NCBI RefSeq assembly: GCF_002276225.1
Contig: NZ_NQNY01000001.1
Location: 1 to 64,000 of the forward strand
Source: Mycoplasmopsis agassizii
GTDB taxonomy: Bacteria > Bacillota_I > Bacilli_A > Mycoplasmatales > Metamycoplasmataceae
Reading direction: 5' to 3'
Length of the DNA stretch: 64,000 bases
This document shows, piece after piece, positions 32,904-44,858 of the stretch. The notes under the pieces were generated by a model that worked only from the letters and a program-made list of their open reading frames with translations, ran no database searches and was not told the DNA's origin. Within the stretch, counting starts at the first letter, position 1. Each line of letters starts with the position of its first letter. Both the position numbers and the translations under genes were made by a program.

Positions 32904-33908
32904 TTATAAATTAATTGATTTATTACGGTTAAGTAAATAGTTAATTACTTTTCAAGAGAAGTAGATAACAACCATATTAAATCATACCTTAATAGGAGCT
33001 GTAAAAATATGTTGTATCAGAGCCGGAACAAATTCAAGCCTTAAAACGTTAGAATCAGTATATGCTAGTAAATAAACCTGCACAGACTCTAAAATAACAG
33101 AAAATGAGATTATTGCACCTATGATTGAAAATTTCTCAAATTTCATTTTAAAGCGAGCGAATAAAATGAAAATGAAAATTGATACAAATCCTACACTTGT
33201 TAGAATAATTACATTAATTTGACTCTTTAAAAGTGACTTTTCAAATGTTGAAGGGTCGATCACTTCTAGAATAACCGTAATATTAATTGTTGCAGCTAGT
33301 CCGATAAAGAACCAAGTTGTGAATAAGTATATTCAACCTAGCATTTTTTCTGAATTAATTTTAGAATGAGCAACTTGCTTATCTAGCTTTTCAATTTGTG
33401 CTTTTCGCCATTTAATATTTCTATCAAGTTTAGTAATACGGTTAAGGTCGATCTCAATCGTTTTATTAAACTGCAATTCCTTTAATTCTTCTTTAATTGA
33501 TTTAAGTCTACTTCGTTTATCAATTCAGTTTGTCAAGAATTTAAACAAAATTACTGAAACTAAACCTGGAACAAGTCCGTTGATTCCACTAACAAGTATG
33601 TAGCCTCAGTGGATATAAGATGGGATAAAGAGAATTGAGAGAATGTCAGCAATAATACCTATAAAAAATCCAATAATAGGTCCAAAGATAAAACCTGAGA
33701 TTTTAATTGGCAAACCTGTAAAAGACAATTTATAGGAAGGGATTGAAGCGATCGGAATAATTGTGACCCCAATAATTGCTGCTGTAACTGATATAGATAT
33801 CAAAATAGCCACAAAAGTAATTTTGCGGATTGATCAATATTTTTTGCTTGCTCTAAGATGAGCCTTCAAAAACTGCACGAATGGCATATGTAATATTTTT
33901 TCAAGCAT
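32904..33908 (-). CDS. ECF-type transporter S component-like membrane protein
   Basis: A 334-residue membrane protein. The N-terminal part (ISVTAAIIGVTIIPIASIP, then LPIKISGFIFGPIIGFFIGIIADIL) has the pattern of ECF S components, which bind vitamins such as folate or riboflavin for uptake. A charged ~65-residue loop (about residues 120-185) separates the first helices from the last ones, unusually long for the family. The substrate cannot be assigned. No EcfA/EcfT genes are in the window; the neighbour is the degenerate ABC protein. TATCAT lies seven bases before the ATG, possibly a leaderless start. Confidence 0.72.
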
Positions 33909-34003
33909 TGTATAAATGATATATTTTTTCTAAGAAATAAAAAAGAAAAAAATTGTAAGTTATTTTGTTCCACATTTTTTTGCACAAAGCAACTTTTTCA
34001 AAT

Positions 34004-34447
34004 TTACTTATGATATTTTGAATTATTTAGAATTGAAACCGCTCTATAAATTTGCTCAATTAAAACAATTCTAAATAACTGATGAGCGATTGTCATTTTG
34101 CTAAATGAGATAAAATTAATTCCGTTTTCTTTTAAAAGATTTTCATCCAAACCATTTGATGGACCAATGATAAAGGTGACATCTGCATAATTAATTTTTT
34201 TAGCAAATTGCTCACTTGTGAATTGTTCTCCACGAAATGTTAAATAAAAATTTCTGCTAGACTTATTTAATTTTGAAAGCAAAAAATTTGTATGTTTTTG
34301 CTTTTCAAAATCAATGTTTTCGTGGGGGGTTTCTTTTAGTTCAATTAAGTTAAAAGATACCTTCTTTTTTAATGAATTTTCAAAGTCGTTATAAAGCGTT
34401 TTTGAAGCAGAATTTAATGTTCCAAAAACAATTAAATTAACCTTCAT
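34004..34447 (-). CDS. rlmH: 23S rRNA pseudouridine-1915 N3-methyltransferase
   Basis: A 147-residue SPOUT methyltransferase that modifies helix 69 of 23S rRNA. It shows FIIGPSNGLDE (SAM-binding knot), SFSKMTIAHQLFRIVLIEQIYRA and the family-specific C-terminus SKYHK. It overlaps the end of mnmG by 11 bp, indicating co-translation. Confidence 0.95.
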   Translation of the reverse strand: MKVNLIVFGTLNSASKTLYNDFENSLKKKVSFNLIELKETPHENIDFEKQKHTNFLLSKLNKSSRNFYLTFRGEQFTSEQFAKKINYADVTFIIGPSNGLDENLLKENGINFISFSKMTIAHQLFRIVLIEQIYRAVSILNNSKYHK

Positions 34448-36272
34448 GTTTTTGATTTACAACTGCATTTAAATAGAATAAAAGCATTTGAATATCAGCA
34501 GGATTTATGCCACTAATTCTTGAAGCTTGTCCAATATTTTCGGGCATGATTTTAATTAATTTTTGGCGTGCTTCTGTTGCTAAATTTGGAACGATTTGAT
34601 AGTCAATATTTTTAGGAATTTTTAAGTTCTCTAAACGCTTCATTTTATCAGCAGCCAAGTTTTGTTTGTCGATGTAACCCTTTAATCTAATATTAATAAT
34701 TAATTCATTTAAAAATTCAAAATCTGAAAAATCTTTACCATCAACATCTGGTCGAGAAAGTACTTGATAAAGGCTAACTCCATTTTCAATTTTGTATTTA
34801 ATTGCACCTTCACTTTTTGATGAAATATAAACATTTTTAATGCGTTCAATTTCATTATTTATGGCTTCATATTTTGCTTCTACTTTTGCAATTTCTGCTT
34901 GACTTAAAAGCCCGGCTTTTTTTGCATATTTTAATAGTCTAATATCAACATTGTCATTTCTAAGAAGTAATCGATATTCGGCTCTGCTAGTTAACATTCG
35001 ATAAGGCTCACTAGTTCCTTTTGTAATCAAATCATCGATTAAAACGCCGATATAACCATCGTTTCGGGAAATTACGATAGGTTCTTCATCTTTTAATTTT
35101 AAGGCTGCGTTAATGCCTGCAATCAATCCTTGAGCAGCTGCTTCTTCATAGCCACTTGTTCCATTTATTTGACCAGCAAAATATAAATTTTCTACTAATT
35201 TTGACTCTAAAGAATATTTAAGTTGTTGCACATCAATTGCATCATATTCAATCGCATAACCATAGACTTTTACGTTAGCATTTTTAAGCCCTGGAATTGT
35301 TCTAATTATTTTATCTTGAACCTCAATTGAAAAAGAAGTTGAAAGTCCATTTATGTACATAACATCTTGCTTAATTGTTTCAGGTTCAAAGAAAATTTGA
35401 TGTCTTGATTTATCTTCAAATTTCATAATTTTATCTTCAATTGAAGGACAATATCTAGGACCAATTCCTTTAATTGTATCTGAATACATCGCACTCTCAT
35501 GGATGTTCTCTTTGATGATTTTATGAGTCTCTTCATTGGTGTAAGTTAAGTAGCAAGAAATCTGTTCATTTAAGACATTTTTTGTTCTTGATGAAAAGCG
35601 TATATCTTGTAAATTTAAGACCTCTTTATCAACTTCATCAAAGTTAATACTATCGGTATAAATTCTTGCTGGTGTACCTGTTTTTAGGCGAATTAATTTA
35701 AAGCCTAATTGCTTTAAAGAATTTGATAAAGATGAAGATGTTCTTTCTTGATTTGGACCACTAGTTGTAATCTGTTTTCCACGGAAAATTTTACTATCTA
35801 AATATGTTCCGGTTGTTTGAATTACAACCTTAGTTTCAACATATCCATGTTTTTCAGATTCAACTCCTTTAATCTGATTATTTTCTACTTTATAAGATAA
35901 AACAAGATCTTCAATTACTGTAACATTTTCATGTTTTTCTAAATCAGCAGCAATTTCACTTGCATATGCTTCTTTATCAATTTGTGCACGAAGAGCTCTC
36001 ACTGCAGGACCTTTTGATTCATTCAACATTTTTACCTGAATAGTATTGCGATCTGCATAATAACCTTGCACACCACCTAGAGCATCAATTTCTCTAGTTA
36101 TAATTCCTTTAGCAGGTCCACCGATTGAAGGGTTACATGGCATGGCTGCTAATTTATTTTTATTTAAAGTAAATAATGCTACTTTAAAGCCGTTATTAGC
36201 TAGTGCTAGTGTTGCTTCAACACCAGCATGACCTCCACCAATTACGATTGCATCAAACATCTTTTTATTCAT
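34437..36272 (-). CDS. mnmG: tRNA uridine-5-carboxymethylaminomethyl modification enzyme
   Basis: A 611-residue FAD protein that, with MnmE, modifies U34 of tRNAs. The FAD-binding GGGHAGVEATLA (residues 12-23), CNPSIGGPAKG, ETKVVIQTTGTYLDSKIF, RLKTGTPAR and the C-terminal helical MnmE-binding domain are present. Length is typical. It is followed by rlmH and diverges from rbfA. Confidence 0.97.
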   Translation of the reverse strand: MNKKMFDAIVIGGGHAGVEATLALANNGFKVALFTLNKNKLAAMPCNPSIGGPAKGIITREIDALGGVQGYYADRNTIQVKMLNESKGPAVRALRAQIDKEAYASEIAADLEKHENVTVIEDLVLSYKVENNQIKGVESEKHGYVETKVVIQTTGTYLDSKIFRGKQITTSGPNQERTSSSLSNSLKQLGFKLIRLKTGTPARIYTDSINFDEVDKEVLNLQDIRFSSRTKNVLNEQISCYLTYTNEETHKIIKENIHESAMYSDTIKGIGPRYCPSIEDKIMKFEDKSRHQIFFEPETIKQDVMYINGLSTSFSIEVQDKIIRTIPGLKNANVKVYGYAIEYDAIDVQQLKYSLESKLVENLYFAGQINGTSGYEEAAAQGLIAGINAALKLKDEEPIVISRNDGYIGVLIDDLITKGTSEPYRMLTSRAEYRLLLRNDNVDIRLLKYAKKAGLLSQAEIAKVEAKYEAINNEIERIKNVYISSKSEGAIKYKIENGVSLYQVLSRPDVDGKDFSDFEFLNELIINIRLKGYIDKQNLAADKMKRLENLKIPKNIDYQIVPNLATEARQKLIKIMPENIGQASRISGINPADIQMLLFYLNAVVNQKHEG

Positions 36273-36333
36273 AGTTTATATTTTTACATGAAAAGCAAAA
36301 TTTTTACTTAAAATTAAAGTAGATAGGAATAAT

Positions 36334-36666
36334 ATGAACAACATTAAAATTGCTAAAAAACAACAAGACTTACTTTTAAATATTTCAAGAATCATTAACG
36401 ATGAAGTTTATAAACTAAAAGATTCATTTACAACAGTTAATGACGTGCGCTTAACACCTGACTTAATGCACGCTACTATTTACGTATCTTTTCTAGATTT
36501 TGAAAGCACAAATCTAGAAAGATTAAATAGTGCCAAAGGCTTTATCAGAAGTGAACTCGCAAAGATTTTACCTTGAAGAAAAATCCCTGCTTTACACTTT
36601 AAACTTGATGAAGTTGCTAAGAGTGCTGAACGCATTGATGAAATTTTAAATAATCTTAAAAAATAA
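36334..36666 (+). CDS. rbfA: Ribosome-binding factor A
   Basis: A 110-residue KH-type factor for 16S rRNA 5'-end maturation. The pattern I.RIINDEV...D......V.DVRLTPDLMHATIYVSF and FIRSELAKILPWRK (Trp by TGA) followed by LHFKLDE is diagnostic. The last 30 residues lie beyond the TGA codon. Confidence 0.95.
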
Positions 36667-36738
36667 AACTTATTTTGCTAAAATGTATAAACATTACTAG
36701 CAAAATATAAATTTCAAATTTATGTGAAAGGATTAAGT

Positions 36739-36942
36739 ATGAAAAAAGATTTACACCCTACAGTTAATAAAGTAGAAACTACATGTTCAACATGTAACAC
36801 AAAATATAACTTTTCATCATCTGCAAAAAACATTAAAGTAGATATTTGTGCATCTTGCCACCCTTTTTACACAGGTGACAAAAGCGTTGCAAAATCAACT
36901 GGACAAGTGGATAAATTTAATAAAAAATACGGTATTAAATAA
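36739..36942 (+). CDS. rpmE: 50S ribosomal protein L31
   Basis: A 67-residue zinc-ribbon L31. Starts MKKDLHP; CSTC (Cys16, Cys19) and CASC (Cys37, Cys40) form the zinc site (C+ type). HPFYTG and FNKKYG are typical. The start is ATG 36739 with AAAGGA upstream, not the GTG at 36724. Confidence 0.96.
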   Translation: MKKDLHPTVNKVETTCSTCNTKYNFSSSAKNIKVDICASCHPFYTGDKSVAKSTGQVDKFNKKYGIK

Positions 36943-36988
36943 ACCGATTTTTTATTAAAAAGAGTTAGAAATCAAACTTGTAAAAAGG

Positions 36989-37014
36989 CTGGTCTTATTA
37001 AGTCCAGTTTTTTT
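36989..37014 (+). terminator. Terminator of rpmE
   Basis: CTGG...CCAG with an inner CTTA/TAAG pairing (36989-37007), followed by T7. Confidence 0.75.
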
Positions 37015-37091
37015 ATACTCAAAAGTTCAAATTTTGTATAGAATTTTTATGGATTTATAAGATTTTTTGATTTTCAAGACAGTATTTTTTT

Positions 37092-37118
37092 TTAGCATTG
37101 ATAGCATTAAAGTGCTAT
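37092..37118 (+). promoter_or_regulatory. Degenerate CIRCE operator with promoter
   Basis: TTAGCATTG, nine bases, AAGTGCTAT: two mismatches per arm against the CIRCE consensus TTAGCACTC-N9-GAGTGCTAA. A TATAAT -10 follows at 37122-37127. The position fits HrcA control of the downstream operon. Confidence 0.65.
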
Positions 37119-37164
37119 TTTTATAATATAATTTAATAAAATATTTTAGAGAAAAGGATTTAAG

Positions 37165-38472
37165 ATGAACAAAAAGAAAAAAGACATAATCAAAAGTTCA
37201 CGTTACATTCAACACGATGATATAGAAGATTTCAAAAACTTCGATCGCTACACTCAAGAAAAATTCAATGAAAACGATTATGAAGATGCAGGTTATGGTA
37301 ACACTGAAGAAGAGGATGTAGAAGAATTCTACTCTTCAAGTGAGCAATACCCTGCCTTTGATACAAATGAGTTTTACCCAATTGAGCAATATCGTCGTCC
37401 TACAGACTTTGATATTACACCTGAAAATGATTTTGAAGAAGATGAATATCAATCTAAAAATAAATTTGATATTTTAAGTTCAGATTTTAATAGTTTTGAA
37501 CAATATAAGCAATACCCTGTGATTCCTGAAGATGAATTTGAAGCAGATAATAGTAATTACGATCTTCAATATCAAGATGAAGAGCTTAATAGTAACGAGC
37601 AATACAACTATTATTCTCAACCTCAAAATCCAGGGAATAATTTACTAAGTCTTTCAACTCAAAATTATTTACCAACAACTGAATTTATTTCAAATGCTCC
37701 TGAAATTATGCCACTTTATGGTCCGCAAACATTTAATGATCATTTACCTCAATATCAAAATTACAATGTACCTGAAATTTATGAAACTAGAATTTATGAC
37801 TATGCTAATCAGTTGCATACAGGTTATGATTCATTCAACAGAGCACAACAACAGTTAGCGCAAAATAATTATCTAATGTTGCCTGAACCTCAAACAAATT
37901 ATCCACAAAATAATTTACCTGCTTTACCTTCTCAAATTACACAACAAACACAAACTGGATTAGTTCCTGTTTATTCAAATCCTTATTATTACACTCAAGA
38001 ACAAAATAATCCATATGCAACAAATAATTACACATTACCTGTTACTTATGATGTAAATCAATATCAAGGATATCAAAATACACAGTCACATAATTTAAGA
38101 CAAATTAGTCCTGTTTTAGAAAATCAAATTGACCATACACATTTAGTTGATGTAACCAATTTACATAACTTCAATCCTATGACTCAAAGTTTTGTTTCAC
38201 CATATCGCCAAGCTTATGATGCAAACGTAACAAATGATTTTCGTTTAAATGTTAATGAAGAATCATTAACATACAAAAGTAAAGAACGTATTAAAAATTT
38301 AAATTATTTACTTGAAAATAATTTAATTACTCAAGGTGAATACTTTAAAGCAAAAAATAAAGTTATTCAAAATGATCAAAATGAACAATTCAAAACAGGT
38401 GAATTAAATATTGATTTCTCAAGAGTTAAAAAAGGCTTTAATCATTCTAAAAATAATCGAAAACATAAATAG
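37165..38472 (+). CDS. Acidic Asn/Gln/Tyr-rich protein heading the hrcA operon
   Basis: A 435-residue soluble protein of unknown function. The N-terminal two thirds are low in complexity, rich in Asp, Glu, Asn, Gln, Tyr and Pro, with recurring EQY motifs; this looks disordered. The C-terminal ~70 residues form a separate conserved-looking basic/helical part (YKSKERIKNLNYLLENNLI...GEYFKAKNKV). It is the first gene after the CIRCE-like operator and ends 11 bases before hrcA, so it should be heat-inducible. AAAGGA precedes ATG 37165. A cytoskeletal or adhesion role is possible from composition only. Confidence 0.8.
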   Translation: MNKKKKDIIKSSRYIQHDDIEDFKNFDRYTQEKFNENDYEDAGYGNTEEEDVEEFYSSSEQYPAFDTNEFYPIEQYRRPTDFDITPENDFEEDEYQSKNKFDILSSDFNSFEQYKQYPVIPEDEFEADNSNYDLQYQDEELNSNEQYNYYSQPQNPGNNLLSLSTQNYLPTTEFISNAPEIMPLYGPQTFNDHLPQYQNYNVPEIYETRIYDYANQLHTGYDSFNRAQQQLAQNNYLMLPEPQTNYPQNNLPALPSQITQQTQTGLVPVYSNPYYYTQEQNNPYATNNYTLPVTYDVNQYQGYQNTQSHNLRQISPVLENQIDHTHLVDVTNLHNFNPMTQSFVSPYRQAYDANVTNDFRLNVNEESLTYKSKERIKNLNYLLENNLITQGEYFKAKNKVIQNDQNEQFKTGELNIDFSRVKKGFNHSKNNRKHK

Positions 38473-38483
38473 TTAGTTCTATT

Positions 38484-39533
38484 ATGACAAGAGAATATTT
38501 AACTGATAAACAAACTAATATTTTAAAACTAGTCGTTGATTATTATGTAGAAACTGGAAATGCACTAGGTTCAAAAGCAATGATTGAAAAGTTTGATTTA
38601 AAAGTTTCTTCAGCAACAATTAGAAATATTATGTCTGAACTTGAAGAATTAAAAATGCTTGAAAAATCTCATATTTCAAGCGGCAGAATTCCTTCAAGAT
38701 TAGGGCTAGAATATTACACAAAATATTTAGCAGTTTATGATAATCATGATTTAAAAATGCAACTTGAAAAATTGTTTTTACAACGTGATTTATCGATTGA
38801 TCAGATCTTTGAATTAGCTGCGCAAACTATTAGCGATACAATTGGAGTAACGCTAATGACAAGTGAAATTAAGAGTCAAGAATTATTAAAATCATTACAA
38901 TTAATTCCTCTTAGTTCACATGAAGCAACTGTTATTTTAGTAACCTCTTCAGGAAATGTTGCAAGCAAAAAAATTATTTTAGATGAAAAAGATCTGCTTA
39001 TAAATTTAGATGATCTTAGAATAGCAGTTAAAATTTTTAACGACAGATTAGTCAATATTGAAATTCATAAATTGAAAGTAACTGCATACACATTAATGCC
39101 TATTTTGGCTAATAGTATTCATAATTATGAGCAAATTATGCAAGTCTTTATTAGAAAAGTTTTTGAAATTGATAGTGGTTTCAAAAACCAAATTTATGGT
39201 AAAAATAATTTATTGTTATCATCATCAATTAAAAGAGAAGACCTTGTTTCATTATTAGATTTAATTGAAAAGCAATCTATTTGAAATCATCTAGAAGGTC
39301 TTAATGAAGATGAAAATATTAAAATTGAAATCAGACCTGACCATACTTCTTTTATTTCAAAAAGAATTGAATTTGAAAAAGATAAACATAAAGAAGTAAC
39401 TTTTGTTGGTGATGATAAAATGGATTTTGCAAAAACAAAATCAGCATTATTATTAATTGAAGAAATGATTAGATCATTGCATAATAGAAATATTCTTGAA
39501 AATAAAATTGAAAAGGAAAATGAAGATGAATAA
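38484..39533 (+). CDS. hrcA: Heat-inducible transcription repressor HrcA
   Basis: A 349-residue DNA-binding repressor of CIRCE operators. The N-terminal winged helix reads LGSKAMIEKFDLKVSSATIRN ... GRIPSRLGLEYY; the remainder is the GAF-like and dimerisation region. A TGA (Trp) at 39282 lies inside the gene. The end overlaps grpE by eight bases. Both CIRCE sites in the window are its likely targets. Confidence 0.95.
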
Positions 39534-40419
39534 AGAAAATAAAGATGAAAACATTTATCAAATTGGTGATGAATTAACACTTGATATTATGGCCTTTAAT
39601 GGCAAGGAAAAAATTAAAAAGTGAGAACGTAAAAACATTAAAATTAAATTAGGTAATGACAATTACATCAAAGGTTTTGATGAACTATTAATTGGTCAAG
39701 AAATTAAAGATTATTATTCTTTAGATTTTAAATATGAAAATACAAGACTAAATGAAATGGAAGATATTCACTTTGAAGTTCATAATAAAATTGATCTTTT
39801 AAAAGATTTAAATGGTGATGATAAATCTTCTAAAAAAGATCTTAAGAAACTAAAAGAAAAAATTAAAGAAAAAGAAAAAGAAATTGAAGCACTTGAAAAA
39901 TTAGTTGCTTCATATAAATCTGAAGAAGAAAAACATAAGTTTTTACTAACTACAAAAGAACTTGAATTTAAAGATAAAATTCATGAAGTAGAAAAAAAGA
40001 TGACTTCAATTATTGACACAAAAGTTAGTGAACAAAAAAACTTTTATGAGCAAAAAGCAAGCGAAGAAAAAAAGTATGCAGCTCAAAAATTACTTGAAAG
40101 TATCCTTCCAATTATTAATAATATTGAATTAGCTTCACAGTGAGGTTTAAAGTCAGAAAACCAAGAAGTTAAAAATTATGTAAGTGGTTTTACAAGGCTT
40201 CTAGAGCAACTATATAATGCGTTACAAGATTCAAATATTTTCAAAATTGATCCAAATATTGGAGATACTTATAACCCTGAAAATCACGAGATTTTAGAGA
40301 CAACTCAATCAAGTGAATTTAGTGATGAACAAATATTAGCAGTCAAGGCTCCCGGCTTTATGTTGCACGATCGTGTGATTATTCCGGCAAAAATAGTTAT
40401 TGTAAAAAATAATCAATAG
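39526..40419 (+). CDS. grpE: GrpE nucleotide-exchange factor with an extra N-terminal PPIase-like domain
   Basis: A 297-residue co-chaperone of DnaK, about 100 residues longer than usual. Residues about 105-190 are the charged GrpE coiled coil, and the C-terminal wing reads FDP-like NPENHEIL ... VKAPGFMLHDRVIIPAKIVI. The N-terminal ~90 residues (IGDELTLDIMAFNGKEK, GNDNYIKGFDELLIGQEI, DIHFEVHNKIDL) follow the pattern of the FKBP-type domain of trigger factor; this is my reading by pattern. ATG 39526 is preferred over ATG 39520 because AAGGA lies eight bases before it. It overlaps hrcA. Confidence 0.9.
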
Positions 40420-40441
40420 TCCCTAAATTTAGGGATTTTTT
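40420..40441 (+). terminator. Terminator of the hrcA-grpE operon
   Basis: TCCCTAAATTTAGGGA, a continuous palindrome at 40420-40435, is followed by T6. Confidence 0.6.
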
Positions 40442-40487
40442 ATTACTTTTAGAGACTAATACACATCCAAAAATATTTTAAAATTTT

Positions 40488-40514
40488 TTAGCACTCTCCT
40501 GCATTAAGTGCTAA
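40488..40514 (+). promoter_or_regulatory. CIRCE operator of dnaK
   Basis: TTAGCACTC (40488-40496), nine bases, then AAGTGCTAA (40506-40514), one mismatch from consensus. It overlaps the dnaK promoter region 50 bases upstream of the ATG and is bound by HrcA. Confidence 0.92.
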
Positions 40515-40551
40515 AATAGAATTATTAAGATAATCAAAAACTATTATTTAA

Positions 40552-42363
<1,812 letters not shown>

Positions 42364-42382
42364 TCTATTTTAAAGACTGCTA

Positions 42383-42410
42383 CAAAAACGCCCTTCGATA
42401 GGGTGTTTTG
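42383..42410 (+). terminator. Terminator of dnaK
   Basis: CAAAAACGCCC and GGGTGTTTTG pair around TTCGATA, followed by TTTATTTTT. Confidence 0.8.
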
Positions 42411-42543
42411 TTTATTTTTGAATAATTTTATGGAAAATTTCTGAAAAAATTTGCACAGAAAAACAATGAAATTTTCCTTTTTTAATTGTTTTTTATTGTC
42501 ATTCAGAAATTTTTAAATTTGTTATAATATTAATTAAATATTT

Positions 42544-43131
42544 ATGATAAAGAAAAAAATTGTAATCTTCGTTGGTCCAAGTGGCACTGGAAAGGGTACT
42601 GTCGAAGAGATTTTGTTTAGAGATAAGTCACTTAATTTAGAGTTTTCAATTTCTGCAACAACAAGGCAAAAACGTGTTGGCGAAATTGAAGGCAAACACT
42701 ATTTCTTTATCGATAAAAAACAATTTGAAGAAGGTATTAAAAATCATCAGTTTCTAGAATATGATCACCATTTAGGTAATTATTATGGAACCTTATGAAG
42801 CGAGATCGATCGCATTCACCAAGCCAATAAAATACCTTTTTTAGAAATTGAAACTGAAGGTGTAAAATTTATAATGAATATGAGAGAAAAAAATCCTAAA
42901 TGAGATTTTGACTATCTAAGTATATTCTTAAAACCACCTTCAATTGAAGAATTAAGACAACGGATTTTAAACCGTAAATCAGAAGATGAAGAAAGCATCA
43001 AAGTTAGATTAAAAAAAGCTGAAGACGAACTTACAGAAATTGATAAGTATCGTTTTACAGTTGTTAATGATGATGCCGAAAGAGCAGCGAAAGAGATTGC
43101 CGAAATAATTAAAAAAGAAGCGGAGAAGTAA
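42544..43131 (+). CDS. gmk: Guanylate kinase
   Basis: A 195-residue enzyme making GDP from GMP. P-loop GPSGTGKGT (residues 11-19), GMP-binding SATTRQKRVGEIEGKHYFF, and FLKPPSIEELRQRI are visible. TATAAT (42523-42528) leaves only about nine untranslated bases and no Shine-Dalgarno. The stop is one base before prpC, starting a gmk-prpC-kinase operon. Confidence 0.95.
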
Positions 43132-43132
43132 G

Positions 43133-43864
43133 ATGAATTTTTACAAACACACTGACGTTGGAGTTGTACGTGCAGAAAACCAGGATCGTGCAGACTATTT
43201 TGAAAAAGGTAATGTAGCACTTGCCATTTTATGTGATGGAATGGGTGGACATTACGGTGGATCAATTGCTAGTTCAATCACAATTGATGTTTTCAAAAAT
43301 CACTTTGAAAACCAACCACCTAAAGAAAGCGAAAACCTTTACAACTGGTTTGAAAGAGGACTAAGAGCAGCTCGTGAAAGAATGATTATTGAAGCTGGAA
43401 ATTCAGTTGAAAAAATCGACATGGGAACAACTGTAGTAGCTGCCTTATTTTTTATCAACAGTCGAAAAATCTTTATTTTTAATGTTGGAGATTCACGTGC
43501 TTATGTTTATAACGGACTATTGCACCAAGTTTCAATTGACCATAACTTAATGAATTACTACATTAGAAATGAAAAAATGAAACCTGAAGAAGCTGCTAAA
43601 ATTTTATCAGCAACAGCTTTAACTTCAGCACTAGGTCCACAGAAAAAAACAAATTTAGAAGTTTTTGAAATTAATGAAGATAGCAAGGTCAAAGCCTTGA
43701 TTTTAACAAGCGATGGTGTTCACGACTACATTCAAAAACCAATGTTTGAACAAGTTATTGCAAGCAATAGTTCACTTGAAGTTAAATCAAAAGAATTAAT
43801 CAAAAAAGCAATTTTAGGAAAAAGTACAGACAACTTAACTGTCTTAATAGTAGAGGTAAAATAA
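43133..43864 (+). CDS. prpC: PP2C-family Ser/Thr protein phosphatase
   Basis: A 243-residue metal-dependent phosphatase that opposes the kinase encoded next. Motifs in order: DVGVVRAENQDRADYF, CDGMGGHYGG, MGTTVVAALF, NVGDSRAYVY, SDGVHDYI and DNLTVLIVE, covering the metal-binding aspartates. It is one base downstream of gmk and one base upstream of the kinase. Confidence 0.95.
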   Translation: MNFYKHTDVGVVRAENQDRADYFEKGNVALAILCDGMGGHYGGSIASSITIDVFKNHFENQPPKESENLYNWFERGLRAARERMIIEAGNSVEKIDMGTTVVAALFFINSRKIFIFNVGDSRAYVYNGLLHQVSIDHNLMNYYIRNEKMKPEEAAKILSATALTSALGPQKKTNLEVFEINEDSKVKALILTSDGVHDYIQKPMFEQVIASNSSLEVKSKELIKKAILGKSTDNLTVLIVEVK

Positions 43865-43865
43865 T

Positions 43866-44771
43866 ATGAGCACAACAATGAAACAATTTAGTAAGTATAA
43901 GACAATTAAGAAAATTGGTGAAGGTGGAATGGCGACCGTTTATTTAGTTCAAGATCCTACTGATAATAAATACTATGCAATTAAAGAATTAAAAATGGAA
44001 AATTCTGAACCTGCTAGAAAAAATCGCTTTATTCAAGAAATGAAAATTTATTCAAGAGTTAGTTCACCATATGTAGCTCGTTTTGTTGGTGGTGTACAAA
44101 GCGGAGCACCTGTTCCTTGAATGATGATGGAGTATGTTGATGGTGTACCATTAAGAGACTTCATTACAAAACAAGGTGGATATCTTCATTATAATTTAGC
44201 TGCTAAAATGATTTCTGATTTAGCTAGAGGTTTTCATGAAATTCATGGAAACGGAATTATTCATAGAGATATTAAAAGCACAAACATCATGGTTCAAAAC
44301 GGAACCAATAATGTTAAAATTGTCGACTTTGGAATTGCTCTAACTGAAGAAGCAGAACGTTTTACTAGTGAAGGAAAAATCATTGCTTCAGTTCACTATA
44401 TTGCACCTGAATTATTATCAAAGCAACCACCTTCAGTTTCAAGTGATATTTACGCTTTAGGAATTTTATTCTACGAAATGCTAATTGGAAAAACTCCTTA
44501 TACAGGAAGTGATATGCTGAAAATTGCTCAAGCACATCGTGATCAACCTCTACCTGATGTTAGAAAAATTCATCCAGAAATTCCTGATGCAATCAAAAAT
44601 ATTTTAGCAAGAGCAACAGCTAAAAAACCTGACCAACGCTATACTTCAATGAAAGATTTTATTACTAGTGTTGATAGTTTTATCAACTCACAAAATCCCG
44701 ATGGACATCATAGTTCAGATGATAATAGAAATAAAAACTTTTTTGGAAGATTATTTAAATCCAAAAAATAG
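43866..44771 (+). CDS. Hanks-type Ser/Thr protein kinase, cytosolic form
   Basis: A 301-residue kinase. Glycine loop IGEGGMATVY (17-26), catalytic Lys40 (AIKEL), HRDIKSTN (133-140), DFG (154-156). A TGA (Trp85) follows GAPVP. Unlike firmicute PrkC/PknB it ends soon after the kinase lobe in a short basic tail (GRLFKSKK) with no membrane helix or PASTA repeats, as expected in a wall-less cell. Forms a phosphatase/kinase pair with prpC. Confidence 0.95.
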
Positions 44772-44778
44772 AGAATTT

Positions 44779-44807
44779 GAAAACCTAAAACAGGTTTTCT
44801 TTTTTTT
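44779..44807 (+). terminator. Terminator of the gmk-prpC-kinase operon
   Basis: GAAAACCT and AGGTTTTC (44779-44786, 44792-44799) with a T run. Confidence 0.85.
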
Positions 44808-44858
44808 AAATTTAAAATTCATTTTAATAATTTTGCAGTTAAAATATAAAGCAATAAT

